Assembly (NCBI GenBank): GCA_017938215.1
Contig: JAGBBZ010000034.1
Coordinates: 99,207 to 135,796 of the forward strand
From: Eubacterium sp.
Lineage (GTDB): Bacteria; Bacillota; Clostridia; Lachnospirales; Lachnospiraceae
DNA: 36,590 bases
Reading direction: 5' to 3'
Position numbers and translations under genes: made by a program. Positions within the stretch are counted from its first letter, which is position 1. Every line of letters begins with the position of its first letter. Under the pieces are notes generated by a model. It did not search any database. It saw only the letters and a program-made list of their open reading frames with translations, and had not been told where the DNA came from. This document shows, in pieces, positions 1-7,943 of this stretch.

Positions 1-2
1 CG

Positions 3-494
3 TTTACACTGACGAATGTATTAGGGGATCATGTTCGTATTGACTGTCTTCCTGATATCGTAGGATGTGTATTGATTTTTATTGGTTGTTCCATGATGTT
101 GCGATATAACAAACGCTATCTTGGCGGAATGGCGATGACTGTGGTAATGGCAGTTGCTTCCGTATTGCTACGTACGTGTGGATTTATCGAACAAGATTCT
201 TCGCTGGTGGTGTGGATTATCGTATGTTTTTTTGCACAGGTGGCAGCGGAGCTGTTCATGGAATATTTGGTTCTTTATACCACAGTGGGGATTACCAATG
301 CTCTCGTGAATCGGGGAACCAATACAAGAATTTTGTTTGTTTGGTGGTTGACGGTGATTTGTCGAACCTATATGGCATTTCTAAATTTTGTGGGGCATAC
401 AGGGGTAAGTAACATATATCGATGGGTGCTGATTGTGGCGACATTGATAGGCTCCGTCCTCTTGATTCGCACAAGAAAATATGTAAAAAAATAG
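3..494 (+). CDS. Hydrophobic membrane protein, 5' end outside the window
   Basis: The reading frame is open from the first full codon of the window to the stop at 492-494, so the true start lies upstream; the TTG at 72 is only an internal codon. The visible 163 residues begin with a short IDCLPDIVG motif and hold about four to five hydrophobic stretches, ending in a basic tail (RTRKYVKK). The loop-plus-PDIVG pattern is common in small multi-pass proteins of Lachnospiraceae with no assigned function. A strong intrinsic terminator follows directly, so this gene ends its transcription unit. I do not recognise a precise family. Confidence 0.75.
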   Translation, partial: FTLTNVLGDHVRIDCLPDIVGCVLIFIGCSMMLRYNKRYLGGMAMTVVMAVASVLLRTCGFIEQDSSLVVWIIVCFFAQVAAELFMEYLVLYTTVGITNALVNRGTNTRILFVWWLTVICRTYMAFLNFVGHTGVSNIYRWVLIVATLIGSVLLIRTRKYVKK

Positions 495-503
495 TAATTC
501 AAA

Positions 504-547
504 GAGAGAGAATTTGTAATACGTTATAAAATTCTCTCTCTTTTTTT
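504..547 (+). terminator. Intrinsic terminator
   Basis: A perfect 12-bp stem (504-515 with 529-540) closes a 13-nt loop and is followed by seven T residues. It ends the upstream membrane-protein unit. Confidence 0.9.
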
Positions 548-562
548 GTCAAATTGTGCTAA

Positions 563-591
563 TTTACAAACCAGAGAAAGGGTGGTATGAT
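563..591 (+). promoter_or_regulatory. Predicted sigma-A promoter for the TadZ-like gene
   Basis: TTTACA (563-568), a 17-nt spacer and TATGAT (586-591) lie just after the upstream terminator and about 40 bases before the first gene of the unit. Assigned by motif only. Confidence 0.55.
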
Positions 592-630
592 TAGGACATT
601 CCACCGGAAAACGAAAGGAGGACATCGAAT

Positions 631-1566
631 TTGAAAATTGCTTTTTGGAGCAATTCACCGGGGAAAGCCGGCGTTACGGGAAATCTGTCCTGTATCAGTA
701 TCTTATCGGCATTGTACCAACCATCGGAGATGGTACTATTTGAAAATCACTCGAGTATCAGCAATCTGGGTAGTACTTTTCTTAACCCAAATTCCTATGA
801 TGTTTTACAAGAGAAAAATTCATACTTTGTAGAAAATGGTTTAGGCAGAATCTTAAGTTATTGTAGCGGAAGAGACATGATAAATGAAAAAATGATGATA
901 CACCGCACCTGTTTATCTGTATTGGATCAGCGAGTATTTTATCTGCCTACAGGAGGCATGAATCGAGAACTGTTGGAATATCGATTGAATCGTTATGCAG
1001 GGGAAGTTCTTAGTTTGTTGGAGAAGCATTGTCATACCGTGTGCGTTGACCTTTCTTCTGTGCCTTTCGAAAGTTCTCGAAGAATCTTGCAAGAAGTGGA
1101 CCTGATAGTTGTAAATTTATGTCAGAACCATCAATTGTTGTCTCATTTTTTTCGGAATTTTTCGGAAATACAAAAGAAAGCATTTTATGTGATTGGAAAT
1201 TATGACCCAGAATCGGTCATAACAAAGAGTGATATTGTCGGAAGATACCGGCTGGATCGGAATCGTGTTGGTACGATTCCTTATAACCGGAGATTTGCAG
1301 ATGCATTAACAAAAGGGAAGGTAGTGCCGTTTTTGTTACAGCACTATAATTGCGACGCGAAGGATATTAATCATGAATTCATGTGTGCTTCGCTGGAAAC
1401 CGTATCTTTGCTAGAACAGCGGAAGAAAGAGATTGAGAGGAAAGGAGGTAGACAAAATGTGGAACCGACGGAGGGTGGTGCTAATGTGCAGCATCACGGT
1501 TATGATATTCCTATGCTGGAGGAGTACGCCAGTGAACGCGATCGAAAAGTGTTATGTAGGTTCTAG
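631..1566 (+). CDS. TadZ/CpaE-like MinD-ParA relative with a degenerate P-loop
   Basis: A 311-residue protein with the layout of TadZ/CpaE-type relatives of MinD and ParA: an N-terminal beta strand and loop, a CVDLSSVP strand near residue 139, a DLIVVNL strand and a VIGNYD strand. The Walker A site reads GKAGVTGN (residues 11-18) where ATPases of this family have KGGVGKT; the first Lys is kept but the P-loop GK-T is lost, so ATP hydrolysis is doubtful. TadZ-type proteins are known as atypical members used to place pili at the pole; no other Tad gene is visible here, so the Tad link is inference. Start is TTG at 631 behind GGAGG. The last 110 bases overlap the next gene in another frame; the tail may be genuine or a sign of an old frameshift. 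Confidence 0.6.
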   Translation: MKIAFWSNSPGKAGVTGNLSCISILSALYQPSEMVLFENHSSISNLGSTFLNPNSYDVLQEKNSYFVENGLGRILSYCSGRDMINEKMMIHRTCLSVLDQRVFYLPTGGMNRELLEYRLNRYAGEVLSLLEKHCHTVCVDLSSVPFESSRRILQEVDLIVVNLCQNHQLLSHFFRNFSEIQKKAFYVIGNYDPESVITKSDIVGRYRLDRNRVGTIPYNRRFADALTKGKVVPFLLQHYNCDAKDINHEFMCASLETVSLLEQRKKEIERKGGRQNVEPTEGGANVQHHGYDIPMLEEYASERDRKVLCRF

Positions 1567-3013
1567 CAAGGAATTACGACAGGCATTGGGGAAAAACGGG
1601 GACTGTATTATCTACCTGCAGAAGAATGTGTTAGTGGAGGAATGCTTGGTGGCGAAAGGGAAAAAGGTATTGGATGGTGGTGGAGTCTATTCCATACAAA
1701 GAAAGGTTCAAGGAGAGCAGAGCTACACGGGAACCATCTTGTCTGCGCAAGGACAATGGTTGCAACTACGAGCGATTACTGTCGAGGGTGGTGGGCGAAA
1801 AGTCGATGCACCTCAGGCGGTACAAGGAAGGCTAGTAGAGGTCCGACAGGGGACAATGATTCTTGGTGAAGGAAGTACGTTAAAAGAAAATTATAACTTG
1901 ACGTCGAAAAGTTATGGAGGCGGAGGAATTCTTGTGGCCAATGGTGGTCGGGTGGTATTGAAAGACGGAAGCCGGATTCAGGATAATCTTACTATGAGTG
2001 CGGGGGCAGGAGTACGTGTGGAAAAAGGTGGTTTTCTTGTGATGGAGGGGGGTGTTGTGCAAGGCAATGCAGCAGTTGGGCAAAGTACAAAATCAGGATA
2101 CGATGGCAGAGGCGGAGGAATTTACAATGCGGGAACTGTGATTTTGCAAAGTGGAAGTGTAACGGGAAATCTTGCTCGTAGTTATCAGCCGAAGGGGCGC
2201 CGATATGGTGGTAGAGGCGATGGTATCTATAACGATGGAATGTTACGATGGGATGGAAATGTGATCGTGTCTTCTCTATATCTTGCCGAGGAAAAGTGGA
2301 TCCAGTTGACAAAGAATTGGAACAGTGTTGAAGCATGCGTGGTGGAATGTGAAGAGAAACAAGAGGGACGTGTTGTTGTACGAGCTGATACGAAATGTCG
2401 AACAGGGTGGCAAGAGAAATTTGTGTTGAAAAACAAGAGTGGCTATGAACTGAAACGGTTAGGAAATACACTTCAGTTGAAGAAAGAAATAGAAAAAAAC
2501 ACGAAGAAAAGTGCCGAAGTACAGGAAACACCATGTCCTACCACAAAGCCAAAAAAGCATCGTGAGAAAGCATCCCATTCTTCTACGGCTACGAGAGAAC
2601 CGTTGATAAGACGGACACCATCGTTACGTCCGTCTATGGCGCCAACGAAAACAGAAGCACCATTGAGAACAGAAGTGCCAACGATGCTAGAAGTTCTGGC
2701 GAAAGAGGAGACACCTAACACGGAAACAGTGGAAATCTTACAGACAAAAGAAGTGTCCGGGCAGGTTCAGATTCTTCGTGATGCCAGTGGTGTGGGATTG
2801 ATGCAACAGTCTGTTTGGCGATTGCCAGAGTACCAACAGCTATTGCAACAAACGTTTCAGAAAACGTCATCTGTGTGTGAGATGAGCTGGGAAGTGTCAG
2901 CGAAAGAGATGGTAAGTATGCGAAGTACTGTAACAGAATGCCTGAAAAAAACGGAATTAGAGCGATGTCATATATTTCTAGAAAGATATGGGGAAGGGAT
3001 GGTGACAGAATGA
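1457..3013 (+). CDS. Secreted beta-helix surface protein with Thr/Pro-rich linker
   Basis: Start chosen at ATG 1457 because AAAGGAGG ends 9 bases upstream and the next residues form a signal peptide: basic MWNRRR, a hydrophobic core, and cleavage probably after VNA (residue 28). The TTG at 1433 would put the signal in the wrong place. The 518-residue product has a Gly-rich right-handed beta-helix region (about residues 60-275) with repeats of the GGGIYNAGTVILQSGS type seen in polymorphic surface proteins. A Thr/Pro/Lys-rich linker follows (about 345-435), then a short mixed C-terminal region. No LPXTG sorting signal is visible. It overlaps the TadZ-like gene by 110 bases and the next gene by ATGA, so the three are likely co-translated. 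Role unknown; adhesion or surface attachment is inference. Confidence 0.75.
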   Translation: MWNRRRVVLMCSITVMIFLCWRSTPVNAIEKCYVGSSKELRQALGKNGDCIIYLQKNVLVEECLVAKGKKVLDGGGVYSIQRKVQGEQSYTGTILSAQGQWLQLRAITVEGGGRKVDAPQAVQGRLVEVRQGTMILGEGSTLKENYNLTSKSYGGGGILVANGGRVVLKDGSRIQDNLTMSAGAGVRVEKGGFLVMEGGVVQGNAAVGQSTKSGYDGRGGGIYNAGTVILQSGSVTGNLARSYQPKGRRYGGRGDGIYNDGMLRWDGNVIVSSLYLAEEKWIQLTKNWNSVEACVVECEEKQEGRVVVRADTKCRTGWQEKFVLKNKSGYELKRLGNTLQLKKEIEKNTKKSAEVQETPCPTTKPKKHREKASHSSTATREPLIRRTPSLRPSMAPTKTEAPLRTEVPTMLEVLAKEETPNTETVEILQTKEVSGQVQILRDASGVGLMQQSVWRLPEYQQLLQQTFQKTSSVCEMSWEVSAKEMVSMRSTVTECLKKTELERCHIFLERYGEGMVTE

Positions 3014-3390
3014 AAACAGCGATGGTTTCGACGATTTGCATTGGTGTGGTATTAGTGGGGTGCATGACGCATACGGTGTGGGAAGGGCGAGCAATCTGCG
3101 AAAGAGAATTGGAAAAAACGCTGGCGAAAGCAGTGACCCAGACCGTAGAAGAAGTGATGGAGGAACAATGCTTTGGAGTGGAACACAAAAATGAATTCGT
3201 GGCGGCTTTCTTGCAACGATTCATACAATGTTCAGAGCATGATGTGGATATGACAGTTCGTGTTTTGTCGGCAGATCCAGTGAATGGTTTGCTGGACATC
3301 GAGGTATGTGAAAAACCGATATTTTTGGGGCGGATTCAAAGTGAGATAACCGTGCGAAAGACGGTGGTATTCGACCGACCTGCCACATAA
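3010..3390 (+). CDS. Small membrane-anchored protein
   Basis: Start set at ATG 3010, which overlaps the preceding stop codon (ATGA), rather than ATG 2938 inside the upstream gene. The 126-residue product begins with one hydrophobic segment (about residues 4-22) followed by a predicted helix rich in Glu and Lys (ERELEKTLAKAVTQTVEEV), then a soluble beta-like end. This single-helix-plus-ectodomain shape recalls pseudopilin or TadE-like proteins, which would fit the TadZ-like gene two genes upstream, but there is no diagnostic motif. Expressed from the same unit as the beta-helix protein. Confidence 0.6.
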   Translation: MKTAMVSTICIGVVLVGCMTHTVWEGRAICERELEKTLAKAVTQTVEEVMEEQCFGVEHKNEFVAAFLQRFIQCSEHDVDMTVRVLSADPVNGLLDIEVCEKPIFLGRIQSEITVRKTVVFDRPAT

Positions 3391-3438
3391 AAAGAGAACT
3401 GTTCGCCAGAGCAAATGGCTTGCCACTGGGAACAGTTC
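3389..3438 (-). terminator. Intrinsic terminator of the ABC-F gene
   Basis: A 9-bp stem (3430-3438 with 3396-3404) followed on the minus strand by a T run (plus-strand AAAAA at 3389-3393). It lies between two converging genes and may stop both. Confidence 0.75.
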
Positions 3439-3459
3439 CGCAATCAATGTTGTATATGT

Positions 3460-5070
3460 TTAGCTCAAAGCCTGACGCTTTCTTGCCATCTCGTCACTGT
3501 CAAGATATTCGTCGTAAGTGGTAACCTTGTCAATCATACCATTTGGCGTAAGCTCGATGATACGGTTGGCAATGGTCTGGATAAACTGGTGGTCCTGAGA
3601 AGTAAAGAGGACAACGCCAGGGAATTTGATCAGACCGTTGTTGACAGAAGTGATGGACTCCATGTCAAGGTGGTTGGTTGGCTCATCCATGATGAGGGCA
3701 TTGGCACCAAGCATCATCATTTTGGATAACATAACACGCACCTTTTCACCTCCAGAAAGGACATTTACTTTCTTCAAACCATCATCACCAGAGAAGAGCA
3801 TACGTCCAAGGAAACCACGTACGTATGTGGCATCTTTTTCAGGAGAGAATGGCATGAGCCAATCTACGATGGTATCGCTGCTATCGAAGTCTTTTGTATT
3901 GTCTTTTGGGAAATATGCTTGACTTGTAGTGATTCCCCATTTGTAATCGCCTTCGTCCGGTTCCATTTCGCCAGCGAGGATTTGGAACAGTGTGGTTGCG
4001 GCGATGCCATAAGAACCAACGAATGCAATTTTATCGTCATGTCCAACGGTAAAAGAAACATTATCCAAAACTTTTTCGCCGTCGATGGTTTTGGAAAGGT
4101 TCGTAACGGTGAGTACTTCGTTTCCAATTTCACGATTTGGCTTGAAATCTACATAAGGATATTTTCTACTGGAAGGACGCAAGGTATCCAATTCGATTTT
4201 TTCCAAGGCACGTTTACGAGAAGTAGCCTGCTTAGATTTGGAAGCATTGGCGCTGAATCGTTGGATAAATTCCTGCAATTCTTTGATTTTTTCTTCCTTC
4301 TTTTTATTCGCCTCTTTCATTTGTTTAATCATCAACTGGCTGGATTCGTACCAGAAATCGTAGTTTCCAGCGTAAAGTTGCATTTTGGCATAGTCGATGT
4401 CAACGGTATGGGTACATACTTTGTTGAGGAAATAACGGTCATGGGATACTACGATAATGGTATTTTCAAAGTTGATGAGGAATTCTTCCAACCAACGGAT
4501 AGCGTCGAGATCCAAGTGGTTCGTAGGCTCGTCGAGAAGAAGAATGTCTGGGTTACCAAACAATGCTCTTGCCAAAAGAACTTTCACTTTTTCACTACCG
4601 GAGAGTTCACTCATCATTTTGTAGTGGAGATCCGTATCGATGTTCAATCCGTTCAAAAGAGTAGCAGCATCGGATTCCGCCTCCCATCCATTCATGGTGG
4701 CGAAGTCTGCCTCTAACTCACTGGCACGGATTCCATCTTCTTCTGTGAAATCTTCTTTTGCATATATTGCGTCTTTTTCTTTCATGATTTCATAGAGACG
4801 CTGATTTCCCATGATTACAGTATCCAGCACCATAAATTCGTCATACTTAAAGTGATCCTGCTCCAACACGGAGAGACGCTGACCTGGTGTGATGATGATG
4901 TCACCTTTGGTTGGCTCCAATTCTCCGGAAAGAATTTTTAAAAAGGTAGACTTTCCGGCTCCATTTGCACCGATGATACCGTAGCAGTTTCCTTCGGTGA
5001 ACTTTATGTTTACTTCTTCGAAAAGCGCTTTTTTACCAAAGCGCAAGGTAATGTTACTTGCCTGAATCAT
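3460..5070 (-). CDS. ABC-F ATPase, YbiT/YkpA type, with one degenerate ATP site
   Basis: A 536-residue soluble protein with two ABC domains and no membrane segment. Domain 1: Walker A GANGAGKS (residues 34-41), signature LSGSE (156-160), Walker B ILLLDEPTNHLD, H-loop SHDR. A basic coiled linker (about 245-300) follows. Domain 2: Walker A GSYGIAATT (352-360), signature LSGGE, Walker B ALIMDEPTNHLD, and SQDH (491-494) in place of the H-loop His. ABC-F proteins act on the ribosome, in translation control or antibiotic protection. The length and linker suit the YbiT/YkpA subfamily rather than a resistance factor. The second Walker A has lost its Lys (Ala358). Transcribed alone, divergent from the GH13 gene. 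Confidence 0.9.
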   Translation of the reverse strand: MIQASNITLRFGKKALFEEVNIKFTEGNCYGIIGANGAGKSTFLKILSGELEPTKGDIIITPGQRLSVLEQDHFKYDEFMVLDTVIMGNQRLYEIMKEKDAIYAKEDFTEEDGIRASELEADFATMNGWEAESDAATLLNGLNIDTDLHYKMMSELSGSEKVKVLLARALFGNPDILLLDEPTNHLDLDAIRWLEEFLINFENTIIVVSHDRYFLNKVCTHTVDIDYAKMQLYAGNYDFWYESSQLMIKQMKEANKKKEEKIKELQEFIQRFSANASKSKQATSRKRALEKIELDTLRPSSRKYPYVDFKPNREIGNEVLTVTNLSKTIDGEKVLDNVSFTVGHDDKIAFVGSYGIAATTLFQILAGEMEPDEGDYKWGITTSQAYFPKDNTKDFDSSDTIVDWLMPFSPEKDATYVRGFLGRMLFSGDDGLKKVNVLSGGEKVRVMLSKMMMLGANALIMDEPTNHLDMESITSVNNGLIKFPGVVLFTSQDHQFIQTIANRIIELTPNGMIDKVTTYDEYLDSDEMARKRQALS

Positions 5071-5152
5071 TCTCTTTCATTCCTTAATTATCTAATATTT
5101 AGGTTGATACGGGAACCCATAACCCTTCTATATAAATGCACTAACACTCACT

Positions 5153-5180
5153 ATTTTACTAAAAAACTGTGAATTTGCAA
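5153..5180 (-). promoter_or_regulatory. Predicted promoter for the ABC-F gene
   Basis: On the minus strand TTGCAA (5175-5180) and TAAAAT (5153-5158) are separated by 16 bases, about 80 bases before the start codon. Motif-based only. Confidence 0.4.
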
Positions 5181-5212
5181 GTGTTTTTGGAAATATTTAC
5201 GATTCTTTTGGG

Positions 5213-5241
5213 TTGTGGTTGGGAATTATCTATGCTAAAAT
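5213..5241 (+). promoter_or_regulatory. Predicted promoter for the GH13 gene
   Basis: TTGTGG (5213-5218), a 17-base spacer and TAAAAT (5236-5241) lie 50 bases before the ATG at 5292. Confidence 0.5.
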
Positions 5242-5291
5242 AATGAAAAGCAAATCAAATTGACTTGAATAATGAAGCATGAGGAAAATGG

Positions 5292-7133
5292 ATGAAAACG
5301 ATTGAAAATGGAACAATTATTATAAAAAAAGGGCGACAGATGCGAGAGGGCGTTTGGATGTCGGAAGCGAAGAACCAGCTGGAGATAACAATCTGGTGCA
5401 AGGAAAAGGAAAATTGTAAGTTGTGCTTGTACAAAGGGACAAAGCTTTGGTATAAAATTGCGATGTTTTCCATGAAAGATGAGGGGGTGGCAGATCTTTT
5501 TAATGTGGTTTTGCAAGGTGAAGGTCTGGGAGAACGATTGTCATCCTGTGAATATTGTTTTGAAGTGGACAAGGAAGTTGTCAATGATCCGTATATGTTA
5601 GCTACTTCAGGAAGAGATTCTTTTGGGAAACGTGGTAAGTTGCGTGGGCGTTTTGTGTGGGATGAGTTTGATTGGAGTGGTGAAAAAAGACATTCCTTGT
5701 CGTATCAGGAAATGATTTTGTATCAATGTCATCTTCGCGGATTTACGAAGCATAGTAGTTCCGGAGTGGCTCATCCTGGTACATTTGCAGGGTTTGTTGA
5801 AAAACTGGATTACATTCAAGAGTTGGGCGTGAATACAATTTTATTTTTGCCGTTGTATGATTTTAATGAAGTCATGGAGGAAGAGGCAAAGAAGGTGAAT
5901 TGTTGGGGATACACAAAGGATGCTTGTTACTTTGCGCCAAAGGCTTCTTATGCGAAAAATCCGGAAAAAGCTGTGACCGAGATGAAACAGCTGGTAAAGG
6001 AAATTCACCAACGGGATATGAATGTATTTATGGATGTGCATTTTGTGGATCAGTCCCCAGAATTTATGCTGAGATGTCTTCGACATTATGCGGTTCAATA
6101 TCACATCGATGGATTTTTGGTGGATACCGCGGTGGTTTCAAAACAGTGGATTGACGAGGATCCGGTATTGCGACAATGCAAATTTTTGGGAAATTATTGG
6201 CAGGATGCGAGTCCGGTTGGTGGCGAGAAAAAATTTGCTACTTTTAACGATGAATATCTGACTGTAGCGAGACGATATTTGAAAAGTGATGAGGGGCAGG
6301 TGGGGGATTTTTACAACTGCTTTAAAGCCGACGCGAAAAATGTAGGACGTGTTCATTACTTGACACAAAAAAATGGGTTTACTCTCCGTGATTTGGTGTC
6401 TTATGATGTGAAACACAATGAAGCAAATGGTGAGAAAAATTCCGATGGAACGGAGTACAATTATAGCTGGAATTGTGGGCAAGAGGGTGTGAGTCGTAAA
6501 AAAACAGTGAATGCCATGCGATTGCAGCAGACGAAAAATGCGTTTTGTATGCTACTTTTAGGTATGGCAACCCCGATGATTCTTGCGGGAGATGAATTTG
6601 GAAGAACCCAGAAGGGAAATAATAATGCCTACTGTCAGGATAATGTCACTACGTGGTTGGATTGGCGGTTACTTGAGAAAAATCAGGAAGTTTTTGGTTT
6701 TGTCAAGCGTATAATCGAGTTTCGTAAAAAATGTTCGTTGTATATGCGAAAAGAAGTGATGTGTGGCATGGATACAAAAGGGGTTGGTGCTCCGGATGTT
6801 TCAGCGCATGGAATTGAACCTTGGGAAGTGAACTTTTCTTATTATAGTAGAGAAGTTGGAATTTTATTTTATGGAAGCTATTATGAGGGGAAATCTCTAT
6901 ATATGGCATTCAATTTTCACTGGGATTCCCATGAATTTTATTTACCGGTGGTGGATTCGAAAGAATGCTGGCACGTTCTTTTTGACACAAGCTGTGACGA
7001 GGTAAAGAAGGAAAATCATGGGTACAAAAAGTACATGGTTGCACCACGCTCTGTCGTTGTGTTTGAAAGCAATCCGGTACCACAAAAGAAGAAAGCGCCA
7101 GAAAAGTCTGACGCTCCTTCTCGAAAAAGATAG
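5292..7133 (+). CDS. GlgX/isoamylase-like GH13 protein, probably catalytically inactive
   Basis: The 613-residue product aligns along its length with glycogen-debranching GlgX/isoamylase proteins (650-720 residues), including KHNEANGE, GNNNAYCQDN and TPMILAGDEFG stretches. The residues that do chemistry in GH13 are largely missing. Region I reads DVHFVD (248-253) instead of DVVYNH. Region II keeps the nucleophile Asp278 but has Leu276 for the invariant Arg. Region III has Asn301 where the acid/base Glu sits. Region IV has Lys360-Asn361 for His-Asp. The reading frame is intact with good codon use, so this is not a decaying gene. It may bind glycogen or starch and act as a regulator or scaffold; that is inference. 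The tail is basic and Lys/Pro-rich. It has its own promoter and no debranching partner in the window. Confidence 0.85.
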   Translation: MKTIENGTIIIKKGRQMREGVWMSEAKNQLEITIWCKEKENCKLCLYKGTKLWYKIAMFSMKDEGVADLFNVVLQGEGLGERLSSCEYCFEVDKEVVNDPYMLATSGRDSFGKRGKLRGRFVWDEFDWSGEKRHSLSYQEMILYQCHLRGFTKHSSSGVAHPGTFAGFVEKLDYIQELGVNTILFLPLYDFNEVMEEEAKKVNCWGYTKDACYFAPKASYAKNPEKAVTEMKQLVKEIHQRDMNVFMDVHFVDQSPEFMLRCLRHYAVQYHIDGFLVDTAVVSKQWIDEDPVLRQCKFLGNYWQDASPVGGEKKFATFNDEYLTVARRYLKSDEGQVGDFYNCFKADAKNVGRVHYLTQKNGFTLRDLVSYDVKHNEANGEKNSDGTEYNYSWNCGQEGVSRKKTVNAMRLQQTKNAFCMLLLGMATPMILAGDEFGRTQKGNNNAYCQDNVTTWLDWRLLEKNQEVFGFVKRIIEFRKKCSLYMRKEVMCGMDTKGVGAPDVSAHGIEPWEVNFSYYSREVGILFYGSYYEGKSLYMAFNFHWDSHEFYLPVVDSKECWHVLFDTSCDEVKKENHGYKKYMVAPRSVVVFESNPVPQKKKAPEKSDAPSRKR

Positions 7134-7135
7134 GA

Positions 7136-7339
7136 TTAAAAGTTGTGATCAGCGACAATTGGGTCAAACAAATCCAACTTGCAGTGTTTTTTTCCGTCAT
7201 CGGAAAAGTGTTTGCATGTGGTACAAGATACGGAAACGTCTCCAGATTTGTTGGAAACGGTGTTTTTGCAACAATCCTTTGCGGAATATGCACTACAGTG
7301 TTTTGCTACGTTTTTGTACGTGGACTCACTTGCTCTCAT
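7136..7339 (-). CDS. Small Cys-rich protein
   Basis: A 67-residue protein on the minus strand. Start chosen at the ATG whose first base is 7339, because AAAGGAG lies seven to eight bases upstream on that strand. It has seven Cys residues, including CSAYSAKDCC and CTTCKHF...HCKLD, and ends in DLFDPIVADH. The CxxCxxF...C pattern followed by a DLFD-like end occurs in short conserved proteins of Clostridia with no known role; metal binding is likely. It converges with the GH13 gene (stop codons two bases apart) and diverges from the DUF5721-like gene. Confidence 0.7.
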   Translation of the reverse strand: MRASESTYKNVAKHCSAYSAKDCCKNTVSNKSGDVSVSCTTCKHFSDDGKKHCKLDLFDPIVADHNF

Positions 7340-7403
7340 GATTATTTCTCCTTTCAAAGTGGAATGGTGTACAAAGTTAGTATTTGCGAATGAGGAGTAG
7401 ATT

Positions 7404-7853
7404 ATGCAAATGTATAAAATCGAGGACGTAAAGGAATTTATGTCACTTTTGCTGATAAAGGAAAATTTTGATAAATTTTGTGTGGGAAGTGTGGAACTGA
7501 AAACATTGGTTCCGATTTCTATTCAAGGCACGTTGCAGGAAGATTGGCTTAGCGAGGAAGAGCGGGAGTTGTATGCAGGAAATGAGTATGCGTCATGGAA
7601 ATTGTTACGTCCTATGGTATTTTCTCTGATTAAAGGAAAACAGACGCCACAAATGATGCGAATTCAGTTCGTGCATTCCTTTGATAATGGAGATTGTGGT
7701 GGACTCAGGATTCAGTTTGAAAAGGGAAAACTTACTTGTATTAGTATGTATACTGCGGCAACCTTCACGTTAGATAAAAGTGCCGAGCAGGTGTGGGATG
7801 ACCAATGTGCGGAGTTTTTGCGAAAAAATGGTATTGTTAGCACTCTCCTTTGA
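7404..7853 (+). CDS. DUF5721-like protein
   Basis: A 149-residue soluble protein starting at ATG 7404 behind GAGGAG. It opens with a hydrophobic/acidic segment (KIEDVKEFMSLLL) and has no signal, membrane segment or catalytic motif that I can see. The pattern of residues resembles the DUF5721 family of Lachnospiraceae, recalled rather than searched. The CIRCE element before htpG overlaps its last codons, so HrcA bound there could sit on the end of this gene. Function unknown. Confidence 0.6.
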   Translation: MQMYKIEDVKEFMSLLLIKENFDKFCVGSVELKTLVPISIQGTLQEDWLSEEERELYAGNEYASWKLLRPMVFSLIKGKQTPQMMRIQFVHSFDNGDCGGLRIQFEKGKLTCISMYTAATFTLDKSAEQVWDDQCAEFLRKNGIVSTLL

Positions 7854-7863
7854 CGAGTGCTAA
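7837..7863 (+). promoter_or_regulatory. CIRCE element (HrcA operator)
   Basis: Perfect TTAGCACTC, nine bases, GAGTGCTAA. This is the exact consensus of the HrcA repressor operator. It overlaps the stop codon of the upstream gene and ends 7 bases before the -35 box of htpG. Confidence 0.95.
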
Positions 7864-7870
7864 AAAGTTC

Positions 7871-7899
7871 TTGACAACTGTTTTGTTCTGTACTAAGAT
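7871..7899 (+). promoter_or_regulatory. htpG promoter
   Basis: Perfect TTGACA (7871-7876), 17-base spacer and TAAGAT (7894-7899), immediately after CIRCE. Confidence 0.8.
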
Positions 7900-7943
7900 T
7901 AGTTCTAGACGATTATGTTTAGAAATAAGGAGAGTGACATATT

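Noticed and set aside
3919-4716. 265-residue open frame on the plus strand opposite the ABC-F gene
   Set aside because: Shadow of a conserved gene, Phe-rich with no domain.
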